DNA of 42,082 nucleotides, from contig JADCJE010000114.1 in assembly GCA_020247305.1 (NCBI GenBank), positions 1 through 42,082 of the forward strand, read 5' to 3'. This document shows positions 39,907 to 42,082 of this stretch, piece by piece (positions within the stretch are counted from its first letter, which is position 1; each line of letters begins with the position of its first letter). The translations under genes and the position numbers were made by a program. Origin of the DNA: Phycisphaerales bacterium (GTDB lineage: Bacteria > Planctomycetota > UBA1135 > UBA2386). The notes below the pieces were generated by a model. That model was not told the DNA's origin and made no database searches. It worked only from the letters and a program-made list of their open reading frames with translations.

Positions 39907-40806
39907 GCGCTTCTTGCGGTCGAAGTCCTCGACCTGCAGTTCGGGCCGCAGTTGCAGAGCGGCGACCACGGCGCGCGACTGCAGCGCGAAGGCTCCCGTC
40001 GGTTCGGCGAACAGGTGCACGATCTCGTGCGGCACGAGCAGGCCGTCGCGCTCGCGCAGGTCGCGGAGCAACACGCGCTCGCCGCCGCGTTCGTCGGGCT
40101 TGCCGTCGACGACCGGCGTGGCGTCGACCGCGAGCAGGCGATGGTTCGCGCGTTCGACCCAGACCTTGAGTTGCACCGGCGCGTCGTCGCCGCCGCGGCG
40201 CAGCAGCGGGAAGTCTGCGAGGTTGCCGGTCACCACGTGGCAGGGCACGGTCGTGCCGCGCTGCACCGCGAGGTCCGCCGCGGCGACCGGTCCCGGTTGC
40301 TGCAGCGAGCGCAGCACGGTTCCGGCTTCGAGGAAGCGCAGCAGTTGGCGGACGAGGTTCTGCCGGCGCTCGAACTCGGCGAGGTCCTGCGCCAGGTCCG
40401 CGGCGGTCATGTCGCGCGCTTCGTCCTTGGCGAGCAGCCAAGGGCCGTTGCGGTCGCGGCCGCGCACGAGGGGCACGCCAGCTTCCTTGACCTCGTAGCG
40501 GAGCAGCGGCACGACCTTCTTGCCGCCCGGGCGCGTCCATTCGAGGTAACGCACGTCGAGGTCGACCTGGCCGCGCTGCTCGGCGCCGCGGGCGACGAGG
40601 TGCAGTTCGACGCTGCCGCGCAGCGCGGTCACCACGGGCGTCGGGCCGCCGGGGCGGTGCGCCGCGTCGACGAGGCTGGCGAGCGTCTCCAGGCTCGGGC
40701 TGCCCGCCGGCGCGGCCGCGCCGACGGCGTCCTGCGGGGCAGGGTTCTGCGCGGGGAGCGCCGTCGCTATGGCGGCGGCGAGGAACAGCGCGAAGTGGGC
40801 GATCAT
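39904..40806 (-). CDS. Exported protein of unknown function
   Basis: A 300-residue protein with a signal peptide at about 1-20 (FALFLAAAIATALPAQ) and a Pro/Ala linker. The mature part looks like a beta-rich domain: ELHLVARGAEQRGQVDLDVRYLEWTRPGGKKVVPLLRYEV, KEAGVPLVRGRDRNGPWLL, LKVWVERANHRLLAVDATPVV, ERVLLRDLRERDGLLVPHEIVHLF. The pattern of a strand with valine/leucine alternation plus statements of type 'VPHEIVHLF' resembles LolA/LolB-like or outer-membrane lipoprotein-sorting folds that hold lipids, but the match is too weak to name. It is single, convergent with mutL, and divergent from the thioredoxin-like gene. A TAGGCT hexamer on the minus strand (40845-40850) could be its -10, with a 38-nt leader. 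Confidence 0.7.
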   Translation of the reverse strand: MIAHFALFLAAAIATALPAQNPAPQDAVGAAAPAGSPSLETLASLVDAAHRPGGPTPVVTALRGSVELHLVARGAEQRGQVDLDVRYLEWTRPGGKKVVPLLRYEVKEAGVPLVRGRDRNGPWLLAKDEARDMTAADLAQDLAEFERRQNLVRQLLRFLEAGTVLRSLQQPGPVAAADLAVQRGTTVPCHVVTGNLADFPLLRRGGDDAPVQLKVWVERANHRLLAVDATPVVDGKPDERGGERVLLRDLRERDGLLVPHEIVHLFAEPTGAFALQSRAVVAALQLRPELQVEDFDRKKR

Positions 40807-41126
40807 CCGGTGGCGGGCGGCGACCGCAGCCGTCGCCCGCCGCCAGCCTATCCGAAGCGCCCGCCGTTGCGCCCTTCGGCCGTCGGCGTGCGCCCGGCCG
40901 CCGACGGGCGCGGGGGAGTTGCCGGCCCGAAGCAGGGTCGCCAGAGGTCACGTCCGCCAACTGCGGTGGACGAGGCTTCGGACCGGCGGCAGCGCAATTC
41001 CAAATGCCGTGCCGCGCGCGCAGCGCGACCGGGCGTGCGGCGTTCGCGCGCCACCGTGGCCGCGGCGTAACGACAGCCGCGAGCGTCGCATTGACGGCGG
41101 CCGCGTCCGCACCTACAGACGCCGGC
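40807..41126. other. 320-bp divergent intergenic region
   Basis: No gene is seen. The left part holds a possible minus-strand -10 (40845-40850) for the exported protein; the right end holds the well-formed promoter at 41091-41119 for the thioredoxin-like gene. A short lower-GC stretch lies near 40994-41008. No RNA gene or riboswitch recognised. Confidence 0.6.
41091..41119 (+). promoter_or_regulatory. Leaderless promoter of the CnoX-like gene
   Basis: TTGACG (41091-41096), 17-bp spacer, TACAGA (41114-41119), then 7 nt to the ATG at 41127. This is the best match in the window to a housekeeping-sigma promoter. Confidence 0.65.
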
Positions 41127-41909
41127 ATGACCGAGTCCCATGTCCGCGACATCACCGCTGCCACGTTCCAGAAGGAGGTCGTCGAGCGCTCGATGACGCA
41201 GCCGGTGCTGCTCGACTTCTGGGCGGCGTGGTGCGGTCCGTGCAGCACGCTCGGCCCGGTGCTGCAGAAGCTGGCCGCCGAGTTCCACGGCGCGTTCTTC
41301 CTCGGCAAGGTCGACGCCGACAAGGAGCAGGACATCGCCTACGCCTTCCAGGTCCAGGGCATCCCGTTCTGCGTGCTCGTCGACGGCGGCCGACCGGTCG
41401 ACGCCTTCCAGGGCGCGCTGCCGGAGGCGGAACTGCGCAAGTTCCTGCAGCGCAACGGCATCGAGCCCATGGTGCCGCCGCCCGAGGAAGCCCAGCCACC
41501 GCCGGCGGCGCCGGTCGATCCGAAGGCGCCGGCGGCGCGCTTGGAGCGCGCCCGTCGCGCGTTCGCGGTCGGCGACATCGAAGCCCTGCGCAGCGCCCTC
41601 GCCGGCTTCCCCGAGGAGGACGATCTCGCCGGCTCGGCCAAGCGTCTGGAGTCGGGCGCGGAATTCCTGGCCGCGCCGTTGGCCGCCGGCGGGCCGCCGG
41701 CCGAGCGCGCGCTGGTGGCGGCGCGCGCGGCCCTGCAGGCCGGCGACGTCGAGGCGACGTTGGCTGGCCTGCTCGAAGCCGTCGCGCTCGACAAGGCCTT
41801 CCGCTGCGGCCTCGCCCGCAAGGCGATGCTCGCGTGCTTCGTGATGGTCGGTGAAGAGCACGAGATGCTCGACGACTACCGCCGTCGGCTGGCGACGCTG
41901 CTGTACTGA
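41127..41909 (+). CDS. Thioredoxin-fold chaperone/redoxin of the CnoX (YbbN) type
   Basis: A 260-residue cytoplasmic protein: thioredoxin domain at about 1-112 with VLLDFWAAWCGPCSTLGPVL (active cysteines Cys36 and Cys39) and the cis-Pro block VQGIPFCVLV, a Pro-rich linker (115-130), and a helical C-terminal part (133-260) with TPR-like repeats (ARLERARRAFAVGDIEALRSAL, ALVAARAALQAGDVEATLAGLLEAVALD). The order is that of CnoX/YbbN, a chaperone-redoxin that protects proteins from chlorine stress and works with GroEL. The E. coli protein has lost the first active cysteine, whereas WCGPC is intact here, so reductase activity is likely. ATG 41127 follows a promoter by 7 nt. The stop codon is in the first arm of the hairpin at 41906-41940. 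Confidence 0.88.
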   Translation: MTESHVRDITAATFQKEVVERSMTQPVLLDFWAAWCGPCSTLGPVLQKLAAEFHGAFFLGKVDADKEQDIAYAFQVQGIPFCVLVDGGRPVDAFQGALPEAELRKFLQRNGIEPMVPPPEEAQPPPAAPVDPKAPAARLERARRAFAVGDIEALRSALAGFPEEDDLAGSAKRLESGAEFLAAPLAAGGPPAERALVAARAALQAGDVEATLAGLLEAVALDKAFRCGLARKAMLACFVMVGEEHEMLDDYRRRLATLLY

Positions 41910-41940
41910 GCCGGCTCGCCCGCAGGGCGACCCGGCTCAG
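41906..41940 (+). terminator. Long hairpin at the end of the CnoX-like gene
   Basis: Arms of 16 nt (41906-41921 and 41925-41940), 15 of 16 pairing, with a GCA loop and one C-C mismatch; the first arm contains the TGA stop. No T-run follows, so it may be part of the repeat unit described next rather than a classical terminator. Confidence 0.5.
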
Positions 41941-41970
41941 CCGATTGCCATGACGCCGCGACGCGGGGCG
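41910..41970. repeat. 61-nt structured repeat, copy 1
   Basis: Bases 41910-41970 match 42022-42082 at 59 of 61 positions. The unit has a hairpin (GCCGG-C-TCGCCC / GGGCGA-C-CCGGC) followed by ATTGCCATGACGCCGC and a GCGGGGCG end. A second inverted repeat, TGACGC (41951-41956) with GCGTCA (41970-41975), overlaps its right edge. Confidence 0.85.
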
Positions 41971-42021
41971 CGTCAACGGCGAGATCGGCGCAACCGGCCC
42001 CGCTGCGGCGTCGCCCCGTGG

Positions 42022-42082
42022 GCCGGCTCGCCCGCAGGGCGACCCGGCTCAGGCGATTGCCATGACGCCGCAACGCGGGGCG
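42022..42082. repeat. 61-nt structured repeat, copy 2 (reaches window edge)
   Basis: Second copy, 112 bp from the first, with a 51-bp non-repeated stretch between them. Differences from copy 1 are one C/G and one G/A change. The bases left of the unit differ (TGGG instead of TGAG) but still pair with the right arm through a G-U wobble, so the hairpin is kept. It runs into the window edge, so more copies may follow. Confidence 0.8.

Noticed and set aside
41910..42082. CRISPR array at the right edge
   Set aside because: The repeat (61 nt) and gap (51 nt) are too long, only two copies are seen, and the hairpin plus G-U change does not fit CRISPR repeats. The adjacent sequence holds no cas gene.
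1..42082. tRNA, rRNA, insertion sequences, prophage or defence genes
   Set aside because: I looked for T-loop/anticodon patterns, transposase or integrase motifs and toxin-antitoxin pairs and found none that could be supported.

Overview
The window is 42 kb of very GC-rich bacterial chromosome, almost all of it coding (34 protein genes, no rRNA, tRNA or insertion sequence recognised). The mix of genes suggests a Planctomycetota-like, probably Gram-negative-type organism: a true formylglycine-generating enzyme plus a second SUMF1-domain protein, menaquinone late-step genes of the kind found with the futalosine route, a GT3/GT35 glycogen operon, and large lipoproteins with beta-propeller repeats. 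This placement is inference; Myxococcota or Acidobacteriota are not excluded from sequence alone.

Layout. 2-3741 (+): 3' end of an enoyl-CoA hydratase, then pabB and pabC (p-aminobenzoate for folate), each overlapping the last by 4 bp, then a membrane-anchored formylglycine-generating enzyme. 3806-7013 (+): two tandem TraB/GumN paralogues separated by a 100-aa unknown gene, then a small membrane protein. 7130-7945 (-): fdhD. 8062-11161 (+): nucleoside salvage operon (CNT transporter, purine nucleoside phosphorylase) ending in a GNAT protein. 11223-13288 (+): an S51/class-I-amidotransferase-like protein coupled to an enterochelin-esterase-like hydrolase. 13335-13982 (+): L,D-transpeptidase-like lipoprotein, convergent with an SGNH protein (13995-15659, -). 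15781-17310 (+): exported SUMF1-domain protein. 17390-20591 (+): ATP-grasp ligase, alpha/beta hydrolase and SGNH protein, coupled by 4-bp overlaps.

20677-30208 is a glycogen locus: glgC on the minus strand, diverging from an operon of debranching enzyme, GH57 glucanotransferase/amylase, a 1407-aa fusion of GT3 glycogen synthase with GT35 phosphorylase, and a DUF72 protein. 30658-33669 (+) is a 1003-aa lipoprotein ending in a strong hairpin. 33839-39876 (+) is a tight run: menG/ubiE, a CPBP membrane protease, ubiX-type flavin prenyltransferase, a UbiA/MqnP prenyltransferase, holA-like and mutL. 39904-40806 (-) is an unknown exported protein and 41127-41909 (+) a CnoX-like thioredoxin. The window ends in two copies of a 61-nt hairpin-containing repeat.

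Two genome-wide habits stand out. At least five transcription units have a TTGACG-like -35, an exact 17-bp spacer, a -10 hexamer and then only 6-9 nt before the start codon, which implies leaderless mRNAs. Inside operons, twelve gene junctions are 4-bp ATGA/GTGA/TTGA overlaps. The most interesting candidates for something new are the ATP-grasp/esterase and S51-like/esterase modules, the synthase-phosphorylase fusion, and the structured repeat at the right edge.
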